Below are positions 34,907 to 48,015 of a stretch of DNA of 64,000 bases, one piece after another. Made by a program: the position numbers and the translations under genes. This DNA comes from Caprimulgus europaeus (lineage: Eukaryota; Chordata; Aves; Caprimulgiformes; Caprimulgidae), in NCBI GenBank assembly GCA_907165065.1, contig OU015528.1:22412515-22476514 (forward strand), written 5' to 3'. The first letter of the stretch is position 1, and the number at the start of each line of letters is the position of its first letter. Under the pieces are notes generated by a model that had not been told where the DNA came from, ran no database searches, and saw only the letters and a program-made list of their open reading frames with translations.

Positions 34907-37900
34907 CATATCAACACATAGGTATGTATATACTTCCATGGATATGCTCTCATATATCATAACTCTGAAACAGCAAAATACTGGAGGGCTGAAATTTCAC
35001 TGCAGTCTCTTTATGTAGTGCTTCTTACTTGATTGGTCCAAGGCTTCTCCTAAGGCTTTGCTTAAGAAAGAGTAAAATAGGCTTAAACAAAATTTAGCTT
35101 GGTCCATTACTTTATGTAGTCATGGTCTTCAGAGATGGCTGTCCAGAGGTCCATTTGTAAACCCAGATTCAGACACCATTTGAATACCACAGACTTTCTC
35201 CTGTGCTCACATAAAGCACTGCTGAGTTCAATAGGGCTTTTCAGCAAGTGGGAAGTTCCTGGAGAAATGCCACAGGTGGACCTAATACAAATGACAGTCT
35301 GTGACTTTCAAGTGAGTTTCTAGGTACCCAGAGCTTTTGAAACTCATCTAATAGTTGTCCTATTACTATTTTCCACTTTTTTTTTTGTTGTTAAATTTCT
35401 ACAATTAGCTCATGTGGGTGTTTGTATCCACTTATATGGCATGACTTTATGATATAGACTGATAAGATTTTCTGTATCCTCTTAAAAACAAAAAATAAAT
35501 TATAAGTCAGAAGATGTAAGTCTTCTCCTTTTCCCATATTACCCTTATTAAACACCAAGGTGAGAAGGAGATTAAAAAAGAGTCCCACTCAGTGCCTCAT
35601 AAATCCCCCAGCTTCACTTTACCAAACTGAATTTTGTCTGACAATAAATCCTACCTTGTCTAGATTTATTGTTTAAGTAAATTTGTATCTGTGGAATAAT
35701 CAAAAGCAAACCAATTATATTCAGGCATCTTTTTTATCCATCTGTTTGGATATAACTCTCTATTAAATGGTGTTTGCATATGAAGCAGTGTTCTATTGTA
35801 TGCGTAGGTACTCAATTATTTAGATTATACATTTGAATAAACTGTGCAGTTAAAGGAGTACCCTTGTAATGCAGGACAATTACATTTTTCTAGCACAGTT
35901 TACAGGTTATTAAACTAATATCAATTTGGCCAACACAGCTGGATATAGGATCCTAACCTTCACCTATGAAAGTTCTTTTCTTTAGGGGTATATTTTACCC
36001 CTACAACTATCAGACATTGTTAGTCACTTCAAATTATGTCAAATTATGTAAAAGGGTTATAGAAAAAGGCTTGTGTGACTAGAGAATAAAAAAAATCACA
36101 CTGAAGACTGTGCATTAAAATGTAGGTTAGCTTAATGCAACTATGAAAGTCCTGGCTATACACATGATGGGTCAGTCTAAAATGTGTCCTATCCATAAGA
36201 AAATCACTCTGTCTGGCCAGAATAAGAAAATAATACTGCATTGACATACTGTGAAAGAGCAGTTCACTGAATTTCTCATCTTCCTATCAATCAGGGAACG
36301 ACTATCACATTTTTCCAAAGGAGTATAGGGTTGTCTTTACGTTGAAGAAAAAGAAAAAAATAATATCAAACATGTAGAAATGAGTGTTTGTCAGTCCTTG
36401 AAATACTTTTTTGGTGACTAATTATGGGTATCTATTCTGAGTGGGGTGGGGAAAGAGATATGTAATAAAATAACCTCACAGCTTCAGCATCCTGGACATC
36501 TTTGTCTGCCTAGTACTTTGTAGAAGGTATACTTTGCACATGTAAGATTTGACTTTAAAATGGAATCTGTTCTTTTGCATCTGTTATTCACCTCTATGTT
36601 CAAAGGGGCAGAACAGGTATTTATGATGATCATCTATCAGTGAAACCATGCTGAGGATCTGGAGCTGTGCAGTGTTTGTCCAGTTTGCGTTTTTGCTAAT
36701 GTTCTTCCCTTGAATACCCTTTCTGTTCTTCCTTTTGACCATCATTATTCTGAAATAACTACCTGGAAGCAAGAGAATGCACAAGAGCTGATTTTGTCGC
36801 ACAAGGTCTAATCTCCATAGACTCCTCCATACTCAGTGTTGGTAGATAAGCTCTGCTGAGAATGACTCAGAGCATTTAAAATTAGTTTCCTACTCTGTAT
36901 CACTCAGGAGAATCTTACCTATCTCTATTGATTATCTGTGGACTTTGTGAGTAGTGATGGCCAACACAATTTGAATTTTTCACTACCTTGAGATCAAAAG
37001 ATCATGTTGCTAAATATCATGATACCATTCAGTTAAAGGGAATTAATGAACAAAATATCCATGCAGACAGAAACAATAGCTCTGTACAGTGTGATCAGCT
37101 GTTTAACCTCAGAATGGTATAGATTTGTGTGTGACCCCATGATTGTGTAATTTGTCATTTTTCTAAGGAGCCACAGAATGTATCATCTTTTCCATGAAAC
37201 TAGTTGCTCTGCCTGTAGCTGATCACCATTCGACTTTGCCTGACAGCAGCTGTTCTCCTTAGCAGTTTTACTCTGAGAGGACGGCTCAGTGAATGCTGAG
37301 AGTGTTCGCTGCAGCTGGATTTCACAGGGGTGGGTGGAAAACCTAACAAACAGCTTGCTCTTGAAGTCTAGACTAACAAGACTGATAAGCTGCTTTGGAA
37401 ATTGCACAATGACCCCAGAACAAGTAGGATTTTTTCTAGTTGTAGGAGCATCTAATATCTGTGAAGTTACCTTCATGGAGCTGGCAAACATTGTGAGAAA
37501 ACAGATCCACAAGTAGCTAGGTAAAACCAGCTCAAGTGCTTGTCTAGGAAGTTAGGAAGTATTGTCTGACTACTTTCCCCTTTCCTCCAGCTAAAAGGTG
37601 CTCAGGTCCCTCCAGACTTGGATATGGATCTGCATAAAACTGTCTTCTTCCCTGCTGGTTCCACAGAGGACTGGAGATGCAGTTGTCTCGCGCTCTATTC
37701 AGAGGTGACTGCTGCCAGCAGAGCACAGTTCAGGGAAGGGCAAAGTGTTGCTTGACCTGTATTGGGAATACTGCAGGAGGAGAATACACATTGCAGATTT
37801 CAGACTGAGATCTGACTAAATCCACAGCAATATCCAAAGGCAGATTTTCATCAGCTCACTTTGGCTTTCTTTCATTCATTGTGAAAGAAGAGATACTTCT

Positions 37901-40210
37901 GATTCATTTATCAATACAGTCATGCCGAGGGACAAGGAATCCCAGTAGTATCTTCCCAACTGTAAAGTAGAATTCAACAGAACCAATAGGACCCTCAGGA
38001 GAGAGGGGAAACTACCTTTTATAACATTAACACACATTCACTGAGATCTTCAAAGTTGCCATGGTTCCCTTGGAGTGAAGAGCCCATGCTCTGAGATACC
38101 TGACATGAAGCTGAAGGTGCTGAGCAAAAGGACCAAAACTTCCACAATACCTCCCTCTCCATGGTTACAGAAAAGTATCCAGTGAGGAAACCTGGCACCA
38201 AATGCTGTCACGCAGAGTCACTGCCGAGGTGGCCTCGCCCCCTGAGATTGCTTTGCAAATGTAGGAAAGTCATGTGAGGAAGTCACACAACAATTACTAT
38301 GGTCCATTGTAATTTTGTTACTGATCAAGTAACCTACCAGCTTTCAAAGGGTGAATAGCTTTTTGATGATTTTTTCTGTCACAAAGAACTACAAAGTGAT
38401 GTGACAATAGCATGCAATGCATGTTTTTTAATAGAACTATGAACACACATAAATGAATTGTGGAAAATCTTTTAAAAGTTAAAAGTTTTAATGTTCTAAA
38501 TGAGACTGAATGATTAATCACTGGCAACATTTGGCTTATATATGCTTCTATTTTCACTAACAATACTTTGAAATATGCCTTTGTAGATGGTGCAATGTAT
38601 TTTAAAAATTTTGTGCTAACAGCTACCATTTCTTTTTTTTTTTTTCCTTCTTTTTTCCTTCCAACTTTCAGAGTACAGAATGGATATAATGAAGTAAAAC
38701 TTGGAAGACTTTCTTTTACAGATACATTTTAAGCTGTAGGTCTTATCTGAAAGAATTCTGAACCAGATCCACGCCCAGTAAACCTTCCAATCTCAGCTTC
38801 ATCTCTCCTGCAATTGAATAGTAATAAGATAAAAACAAATATGTACACACCCTAATGAGCTAGGTGTGTCCATTTGGTTAAATTCCACTGTGTATATTTT
38901 TTTTTTCCCTTTGATGGAAGCCTTTAGAGTTTTAGTACAAAATTACCCTAGACTCCCGCCAGCCATTCCACCATAGCCCTTCAGTCACACATGTACTTTG
39001 CTCCCTCCAGGTCACTTGTAATTGGCCTCTTTTCCTTTGTGTTCGGTAACCTTCCAGTTTTCTATAGGCCTGTTCACAACTGAACTGACACTAAAGAAAG
39101 AGTGGATAAAGGCAGACTTGAAGTCTGTGCAGAGGATAGGTAGGGACTCACGTTCCTGAATACAAGTGGGTCAAACAATACATTCTCGGAATCTGCTGAG
39201 AGACCTGGTCCGGGGTATTACGCTACTCCCAAGGAATTGCACTTTTTGAAATATGTCAGAAACTCTACTACTGTGAAGAGATTCTGGAAATATTCTGTAA
39301 ACCAGCTGTGATAAGCCACTGCTTAGTAGCTACTTCAGACATGTACAGGCAAACATCTGCAGGCAGAAGCCCTGTTGTTTCTAAGACCTGTTCTGAGAGA
39401 GCTGTTGGCAACACCCCCAGCTATCACAGTATGACACCTGCCTTTCTGCCAAAGGGCCCATGTGACAGCTTGGAAATACCTTAAAAGCTGCAGATCTTCT
39501 GAGATGAACCTCCCACTCTGCACTGCCCCCACCTTCCAGACACATACTGCACAATATTTTTACATGCAAGGGGAGGATACGGGCCTTAGGGATCTATTCA
39601 TGAATAACTTATACAATGTTTACATGAGGATTTTTAGGTAGTTTGCTTAGAAATGTTTTGAATTGGATGCATGAAATTGGTATTCATTATAATGAGCTTT
39701 TCTGAGCAAAACGGGACACTGCAACATGTAGATGTCTGCCGTCTGATGGGGCAGCGGAGAAGCAACAATTAGGCATGAGTGGGGACACCACCAGGCAGGT
39801 AAAAGAAAAGCATTAGGAGGGATTTGAAGCAGCACAGGAAGCCTGCGCAAAGTGGAACATAGTGTTATTCACTGTTAATTGCCCAAGCGCCTTGGCTGTT
39901 GCTGGTTATTTCCTCTGAATTCAACATGAGGTGATTAAAAAGTCAATCAGCAAAGACTGAAAAAAGTGCAGACCCAAATGCGACAAAAATAATAAAGCAG
40001 GAAACATAATTAATCACACATGGCTGAACCACATCTTTCCTTTTTACCAGTTAACTTTCTGGTACATTGATGGCGTCTCCATCATTTTTTGCTTATCTAT
40101 GCTCTTCCTCATGTTCCCCAGAGGACATCAAATCCAAAAAGGCAACAAGTATCCATAAACTCTCTTTTCCTTGTCCTTAATTTTCTGGTCTACAATAATC
40201 TTTTTATACT

Positions 40211-40242
<32 letters not shown>
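40211..40242. repeat. (GTTTT)n low-complexity tract
   Basis: Several GTTTT units inside a T-rich run. The F-rich stretch of the open frame at 40,089-40,385 comes from it. Confidence 0.85.
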
Positions 40243-40243
<1 letters not shown>

Positions 40244-42654
40244 TTCTATTTCACTTTCCATAACTTTCATTCCATCCACCACAAAAAGTGAGGTGAGAAG
40301 AGAGGGGACAGCTCTGAGATTTTGGCAGCCAGAACACATATCACTATCATTGCTGTGTCAGCAGTTTTGCCATATGAAGCAGTAAGGTACTTGATGAGTA
40401 TGAGCTCCACCTGTGACCACGTGGAGTAGAGACCACTTCAGAGGTCAAAAAGAAGGTGAGCTGCAAGTGACTGGTGTTCACAGAACTCTTCTGCAAGTGG
40501 AAATAAGAAAGGTTGCAGAAAGCAATCTTTTATTTTCCTGTCTTCTTTTAGGCGTCCACACTAATGGTATCATAAAATGGACCTAAACAAATCTCCCTCA
40601 CAAATCCCCCCTCCCTAAAGTAGCCATAATGAGAAAAGCCACTTCTCACCCCGTTGCTTTGGTTTGGTTTTGGGTTGGTTTTTTTTTTTAATACGCAGGG
40701 GAAAGAGGTCAAAAAGCAGCGCTGCTCCTTAAGTTGCAGCCCTGGCTGCTGTAAGGCAGACATGATTTACAGTGTTGTGTGACAGACCCCCATTTCAACC
40801 CACATGGGCTAGTGATTCATATTCATATAGCTAAACCACTGATGTAAAGGAAAAAGAGCCCATGGTAGACAAACTTAGCCAAATTTTTAGTAACTGTAAT
40901 GACAGCTTAGAGAACTGCTATGCACTCCCAAAATCCTGGGTAATCATGTAAATGTTGGTAGACACACTCTCCAAATGCTTAAATTTCTGACATGTCAGTG
41001 AACACAATGTTCTCAAACATCATCCTGCATTTTGGTTCAAAATTTATCATTTGTAAAATGTATTCTGTGTATTACAGTATTGATAAAAAAGAAAAAAAGG
41101 AAGAAAAAAAGAAAGAAAAAAGAAATAAAAAATAGAAGAGCAGTGGGACAAAAAGCATGAATAGTCTAAATATACTGTGTATCCATATAATTCTGGGGAG
41201 CAGGCACGATAAACCCTGTTAAAAGAGCTCAGAAAATTCCAGAAGTTTAAATACTCACTGGCTGTGTTAGTAAATTATTAAAAGAAAAAAAAAGGTTTTT
41301 ATTGAAAATAAGGTGCCTTGCTGATTCCATGGTCAGTTGGTTCTGAGTGCTGAGCCAATCCGAGGTCCAAGCAGAAAGGCTATAAATTCATAAAAGAATT
41401 AAAAACAGCTCTCTGGATTCTGGAGAGAACTTAAACAAGACCAAGACATGTGTCTGCTATGAATACCTGTGCCCCATTGGAAGTAGTCTTAACATTTACT
41501 ATTTGGCCAGAAGCTGAAAAGACCAGTCAACTATTTACTTGGAGGCTGGAATGCTACTAACTATAAATATCTCCAGACTTTTGTTTGCCAACAAGCCTCT
41601 GAAATAGTGCCATTTGCAGCAGCTCTCAAAACTCCAGTGTTACACACATGTATATATTGGAGCGCTGCTAGAGAAACGAAGAAGCTGTCTGAAAGAAAAT
41701 CACAAGGGAAACTCCTCACATCTGTGTTTTAAAATACAAAGCATATTAACACTTTTCATTTATTTACTTACAGGATGAACAGCAACAAAAGTAGGAAAGC
41801 CTATATAAAGAACATTTATAGGTTTACTACCTAGTTTTGCTTTGTTTTTTTTTTTTAAAAAAAACCCTTTTAAAAACTTTTTAAAACTATAGCAAGTATG
41901 CAGAGGCTTCCATACTTTAAAAAATATTTGTTAACAAATGGCATGGTATTTCTACTTGGATGCTGTTACAAATACATTATCAACATTTATCCCTAAAACA
42001 GTAGCTGTGGGATTTAGCTTTTATAATGTTCTGGGAATGTCCTGAAGACATAGCACTTTGTCTCATTTTTCAAAGAAGTTTTGCAATACAGGAAAAGAAG
42101 CAGCCTATTAGTAACTAAACATAATATTCCTCAAGATTCCCTGCTCTTCAACAGCAGAAAAGTTGACAAAACAATTCTGAAATGAATTACAGTGTTTTAT
42201 AAAAGGGAACAGAACCCTGTCACCGCAGCAAAACTTCTGTTGAGTTTAGGTGTTTATTAGTACATGTGAGCACAGTATTTTGATATTATATTATAATATT
42301 TGCATAGATTTAAAAAATAAAAACTCTAGAAACCAGATTCTTTTCCTTTGTTTCGATGTAGATTTCGGAAGGCTTTCTTGAAGTGCACTTTATCTGAGCG
42401 TTGCCAGTTTTGAATTAACACTGAAACAATCTGCAACCTGAAGAGTGACTAGTGAAGAGACTAGTTAAGGTAAGTAGTCTGTACTTTCCTAGGGAGTCTA
42501 CTACCATGCAGATATAATTTTACCTAAACTTAAACAGTAGAAAATCTAAGTAAGCAGCAAGGCTGGCAGATTTTTTAAAAGTGGCCAGTGTTTATTCAGT
42601 GAGTAAAAAAGAAACAAACTGACAACAACAACCGTGAGAAGAACAACCCAGGTC

Positions 42655-42945
42655 ACATATTCAGTACCCATATCATCTCATATTTTGCCTCTTTTTCTTC
42701 AGTGAAGGTGTAAGTAATAAAGGGCTTCTTGGTTATTTTCTGACAAAATTCCATCACAAATGAAATAAAGGCAATGGCTCCTGTGAAAGTCACAAAGACT
42801 AAGACATCAGTGAAACTCAGAACTTCCCATTTGCTTTGTAATTTTGCAGTTCAGGTGGGAAGAGAAGAGCCAAATCCGATGTTAGCAGCCACTTATATGG
42901 TAAAGGAGAACCAGAATCCCCCAAATCCCTTTAAATAGCTTACCA
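42655..42945 (-). pseudogene. Possible decayed exon encoding a membrane segment (unidentified)
   Basis: On the minus strand an open frame of about 60 codons ends at a stop near 42,655. It reads KWEVLSFTDVLVFVTF, TGAIAFISFVMEFCQK, ITKKPFITYTFTEEKEAKYE. It has a plausible 20-residue hydrophobic helix flanked by charged residues, then a charged tail. Just upstream another frame reads PYKWLLTSDLALLFPPELQN and runs into a stop where the first frame takes over; a one-base change would join the two. I cannot name a family. There is no clear splice acceptor or donor. Chance is a real possibility at this length, so confidence is low. Confidence 0.2.
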
Positions 42946-42955
42946 AGTGCTATTT

Positions 42956-43236
42956 TTAACATAAAGGTGAAGGGTGTACTTGGAGAGAAGCATTCACTTC
43001 ATCAGACACAAGGCTGCTAACAAAGCTGTCACCTCCGCCCCTCCCACAACCACCAGTGTCACCATTTGCAGCTCCAGTGCCAGCACCTTCAGTGCCTGAA
43101 TCATCTCTGATACTGCCCCCTCCATCATCAGCACCGATGAATTTCTCACTATTACTGCTCCTAATACAAGTCTCGCCAGCAGCCCTTTTGAACACCTTTG
43201 AGCCTCTCCTTCTCTCTCTCTCTCACATTGAAACAT
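42956..43236. repeat. Three-base-periodic, GC-richer patch (old trinucleotide repeat or decayed exon)
   Basis: The minus strand gives a G/D/S-rich frame (ADDGGGSIRDDSGTEGAGTG and onward). The plus strand gives a P/A/S-rich frame (FAAPVPAPSVPESSLILPPP). Such paired open frames arise from degenerate trinucleotide repeats with a CCA/TGG-like core. A (TC)n run at about 43,204-43,223 borders it. It lies directly beside the membrane-segment frame on the same strand, so a decayed gene remains possible. Confidence 0.4.
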
Positions 43237-46200
43237 TTCAGCTGACAGTCTATTTTTTAAACACTCAAGTGCTGGCTTTTAAAGCATTTGATGTCTATAG
43301 CATTTCAGCCCCTTCCTTCACACCTTCTGCTCGTAGGGCCAAGTGATATGTGTGGAATGTCTTTTGGTTTCCAAAAAAAATATCCTTTGTTTTCTTTTCA
43401 CAAGAATTCACCTCATGCCCATGTTTAGCTGAATCACAATGAAGAAAAATAAACTTTGTACAGCATTATCAGAAAATATCAACACGGTGCCTGCACTGAA
43501 TTCCTGAAAGACAAAGGATTTATCAGTATTAAAAATGTTTTTAATTTTTGAAAACTGGAAAGTTGCCAGAATGGCTTGTTCGTTAATGTAACCATTGAAC
43601 ACATCTTAAATTTCTATTTGTGGGGCTTCTACAAATATCTTACTTATCTGCATGTATTTTTAAGTCACAGAGTCATTGGAAAAAATAGTGATCTGCTTGG
43701 GTGATGAGCCAATATCCCTATTCTACATGGGGTAGGAGCATGGTAAAACAGTTCTGTACTTTCATTTACCCTCCTGCAGAACAAACAATTACCATAGGGC
43801 AAACTCAGACCTTTCTGTGTGTATCTTGACATCGAGTTGTACCAGCTAACCTCATTTCTGACCTAAACTGTTACTTTTACCCAAGTCTTGCTTTCCACTT
43901 CTGCATTTGACCGGGCCCTTGAAAAGAGGACAAAGAAATCCAGTTTACATTTAAGTCACTGAGATAGTGCCTTCTCAACAAGGGTGATGCTGCAGTGGGA
44001 GAGAAAGACACAATACCCCAGAAGTAGACTACTGATGCCAATGGACCATTGTCATTGTCTTTTCTGCCATAATCAGTTGGACCAATCTCTCTAGTTTTGC
44101 CTAAAGGCACCTTCATGTTACCAGAGAGTACCTTCTACACTCTTTCTGCAAGGGTGTAACTAATTTCCTTATTCACTGCCCCTTCACTGCACACGTGGAT
44201 TTTTGACAGCCTGTCCTATATAGGCTTCTAATTCGATCCAGTTCTGTACTACAGCCTGCTGGCCCATGAACCTCTACTTCACTGTCATTCTTATTATCCT
44301 TCACAGTAACCACTTTAGGGCTTGTCATTTGTGCTCACCCAAATCTTCACATCCTCCATGTGTCTAAGGACAAAGGCTTACAAAAGATAACATCTATTCC
44401 AAACGTGATTCCTGCATATCAGCAACATTCCTTGCAAGCTAAATTCCACCCAAACAAATTGCTTAGCAGGATTAGGGAATTAAGTTTTAACTTAATATCT
44501 ACTAAATATAGCTAACACCCTTCTTCATATCTCTAAGGGAGCTGATTCACCTTCATAATTCTTTCTGCTGTGGGTGTTCATTTACCATTCTGACATAATC
44601 TAGTGCCTCACTGCATGATGCTGATGATGTTTTTGTCAATGTGAAGAATGCAGTACGATTGTTGCAGAAATTGTCTAAGAAACTGAGACCTTAATATGTA
44701 CCATCTGTTTTACAAAAAAGCTCAATGTGGTAATGCATTTGCAGTACCAGAAGCAATATCTCTAAGACATGAAATGAACATATGCTGTCTAAGAGCCTTC
44801 AGGCTGACATTGAAAAAGAGAAAAGATAGTACTTCAAGGCAAATATTGTCCCAATAGAAAGACTGCCAGAACCAATATGGCTCAGTCTATTGACAAGTCT
44901 CTAGTGAACAACATCATATAAAGACATGCACATTGTTATGGGCTGTACAGCTCCATGCCCCATTTTTTCAGCTTGGGAAAAAAGGTAGAGAACACCTTCA
45001 CTGTCACACTGGCTGTTCTCCTGTTTCAGATCAACAGATGTTGTCAGATGAAGACATCCTATCCATTATTCTTTGATTAACTGGTTTTTTTTAAACAAGT
45101 AAATGAAACTCACACTAGTTTCTTGTACTAGGTTAAGTAAGCAACCTGCTTGGAAGGAAAGAGCTGAAAGAAGCCTCTGCTTTCTGGTGTATTTTTTTTC
45201 ATTCCGTAATTAATAGATTTTATGCATGAAGATATCTGTGATTCTGAAGCTGAAATTGTATTGAAACTACAATAGCTAGTAATTAACTTTGCACATAGCA
45301 GAAGGTACGGTAATTTTATTTTAAAGTCTGTTAACCTTAAAGGAAAGGATCTAAGTTATTGTCCTGTCAGCCACAGTTTATACTAATGTAATCTAAAAGC
45401 TATACTCTTTCACAGAAGACATAAACACAAAAATGCTATGTTACAGAAATGGCTATCTTTGGGTGATGTTTCATTTGTCTTCCATTTTTAGAAATAAAAA
45501 AAAAAAAAGAAACCAAACCCTAAATTGTCAAGTAGCCTCCTCTAATTTAGGCAAATCAGACACATTCTCTGAATATCACTCTTTCAAAAGCATTTTGATT
45601 TGCTCAAGTTCGGGGGAAGGGGTGGGAGTAGGTAAGACATTTATTAAATATTTTATACACTAAACATTTGGGTTTTCGAGCGAGGAAGGGAACTATTACA
45701 CTCTATATGTGAATTTGTTGCTGTCTATAATAACATCAATAACTTTCACAATGTAAAGGAATCTAGACAGTTCTTTTTGAAGTTAATGGCAGGGTTCTTT
45801 CAGCAATGGTTACTTAAAAAAATATTGGTTTAGGAATATTCCTTTTTTTTCTGCTTAGAGTACTAAGGGATTTTTAAAGATATTACTTGGTATATGTATT
45901 AAGCAGACATGATTAAATTCTGAGGTTTTGAGTATTACTCCAGTGGGGTTCTCCTGATGTTTTTAAAGCTATACAATGTTAAAAGGGAAGTAGCACACTG
46001 ATAACATGGGTCCATGGTTGTAGACCTAGAACATGATGGAACTTAAAAGAGGATTCATGAAATCCACAGCATTTATGCTGTGGATTTTATTAGTTCCACA
46101 GGAGGGAGTCTTTCTTCTACAGATTATAGATGCTACAAGAATGCTAAAGGAGCTTGTAAACTATGCTTGAGGAAGCTACCCTTCAGATCTCAGATACTCT

Positions 46201-47789
46201 GCAGGAGGTAGCTCTCCCACTACAGATCTTAGAAGCACAGGCTATTTTAAGTACAGAATAATTCTAATTAACTACACCATCAATTGTGTCAAACAAGGGC
46301 ACAATCATTGACCTTTCACTAAAGGCAAAGCCATACAGGCAGGATTTTTTTAACTACGTAAGGGAGGAGGATCAAAGGAATACCCCACATCACCATCTCT
46401 AGAGACTGTGGTGGAAACAGACATCATAAGAGTGGAGGAAACTGATAGCTACCTAGCTTTTTCTCTGTTGTGTGGTCAGTAGTGTGCTCTGTAATGGGAG
46501 GCTTCTTCCTCCCAAATCTGCCTGATGTTTGTAAGTTCTGTGCACTCAAAATATGAAGAATTTCAAGACCAATGTAGTAATTTCTTCCTATATATCTTTT
46601 TCTATAATTAGAAAAATTATACAGTTTCAGATACAAACCCTTTTTGAATATGCAAGTTGCAACTAAGAGCTGCTGTGAGAACCAGGAGAAAGCAAAATAA
46701 AACAATATAAAACACCATTTGTTTAAAAAAATAATTAAAAGTCTTTGTTACTACACCAAGTCACAGCAGGAATTAATAATTAAATTATTACTAATATACT
46801 GTATCTATAAAAAAAACTACAGATAGGCAAATGAAATACTGAACACTGAAGACTGACAACTAGCCAAATTATATGATGTTGTGGGACTTTCAGAGACTAT
46901 TTAGAGATACATAAAGCTCATCATGCTTTAAAATACTGAAACAATGATACGTTTCAATATTTATTAATTTCAGTCTTTTCAAATATAATTTTCAATGTCC
47001 TATTAATATTGTTTAAATGGACAACTTTTTTGAGGTATTTTTTTCATCTTACATAACTTTTCTACTGTGAATATTTCAAAATCAATGTAAAATAAATTTT
47101 GAACACCATCAGCAAAGCAGCTAAATGGATTGTGTCAAAAAGCACACAGTGAAAAAATTTCCAATAAGGCCTGCCATGAAGGCCTACACTATGAAAAACA
47201 AGGAGAAGATGACATATTCCATCTATTCTCTCCAAGAACTGCCTGAAACAAAAAGTTCTATGAATATAAAAACTTTTAGAAAGGGAACTTGGAGTACAAA
47301 AGTTCCTCTTTGTAAGATCTGAACTGCTATCTAGATGTGTTTATTTCTCTCCATTAAATATCAAGGGAGCATAACCAGGACTAGTGTTCAGGGGATTAGT
47401 CCCGGCATCTGTAAACCACAAGGGTTTAACAATTTGTCTGCTAAAAATTGACGTCCTTATGTAAAAAATAAAAAATAAAAATGAATCTAGATCTGAAGAT
47501 CCACTCTGCTATTCCTAGGCAAGTGAGACTTGATATGGAAAACACCTCAACACCCTCCTACCAGATTAGGGACACTGGATTTTAAAATCTGTTAAGTCTC
47601 AAATAAAATACATGGAAACCATTTTAGTGAGAAAGAAAGGGTAGAATTTGGTCATCTGTTGAACAGAATTGACTGAGGAGCAAGAAGAGGCATAGAGAAA
47701 AGTGGAAGAAATAAATCAAATAAAGGACAAGGTGAAGTCCTCAATATCCAAAACTCTGAGAGTGGGAATTCATCTCAGCTAACATCAAC
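43237..47789. other. Unique AT-rich non-coding DNA
   Basis: No gene or identified mobile element. A perfect 12-bp-arm hairpin is at 46,060-46,087. Open frames do not exceed 96 codons. Confidence 0.55.
46060..46087. repeat. Perfect hairpin, 12-bp arms, 4-nt loop
   Basis: aaatccacagca (46,060-46,071) pairs exactly with tgctgtggattt (46,076-46,087) around the loop ttta. It is too short for a typical pre-miRNA. Confidence 0.9.
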
Positions 47790-48015
47790 TGCTAGTGGTG
47801 AACAAGTTAGTTGTTTAAGCTACTCATCTAGGCTCCCTTTCTAATCAATGGAGAGAAATAGACACCTCCAGGGAATAATCAGTCCCATCTACAATATATC
47901 TTAGGATGGAATAAAATAGCTCTGGAAGAGCCTAACTCTCATTGATTGTAGTGGAAACCTGGATGATTTGCTTAACTTGAAAGACGGTCTTTTAAAAAAA
48001 ATTGCTAAAGTTAGA
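47790..48015 (+). repeat. Old interspersed repeat, copy B (family unassigned)
   Basis: This shares the order of phrases described for copy A at 25,431 and extends further, with 'tctggaagagcctaactctc' and 'gattgtagtggaaacctgga'. Divergence between the copies is high, so the family is old. Confidence 0.5.

Larger units (their letters stand above)
34280..42654. other. Unique AT-rich non-coding DNA
   Basis: No gene recognised in this 8.4 kb. Low-complexity pieces are (TA)n at 34,885-34,906, (GTTTT)n at 40,211-40,242 and an A/G tract at 41,085-41,135. The open frames at 37,183-37,516 (109 codons minus, 75 codons plus) overlap each other, and neither has a recognisable domain. Confidence 0.55.

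Noticed and set aside
34759..35018. I/Y-rich open frames on both strands
   Set aside because: They arise from the (TA)n repeat.
37183..37516. Overlapping open frames of 109 (minus) and 75 (plus) codons
   Set aside because: They overlap on opposite strands and neither has a recognisable domain or supporting context.
42956..43110. Resemblance of the minus-strand GCGRGGGDS stretch to the loop before the last helix of ionotropic glutamate receptors
   Set aside because: Only a few residues agree, in a Gly-rich low-complexity frame; the rest of the receptor pattern is absent.
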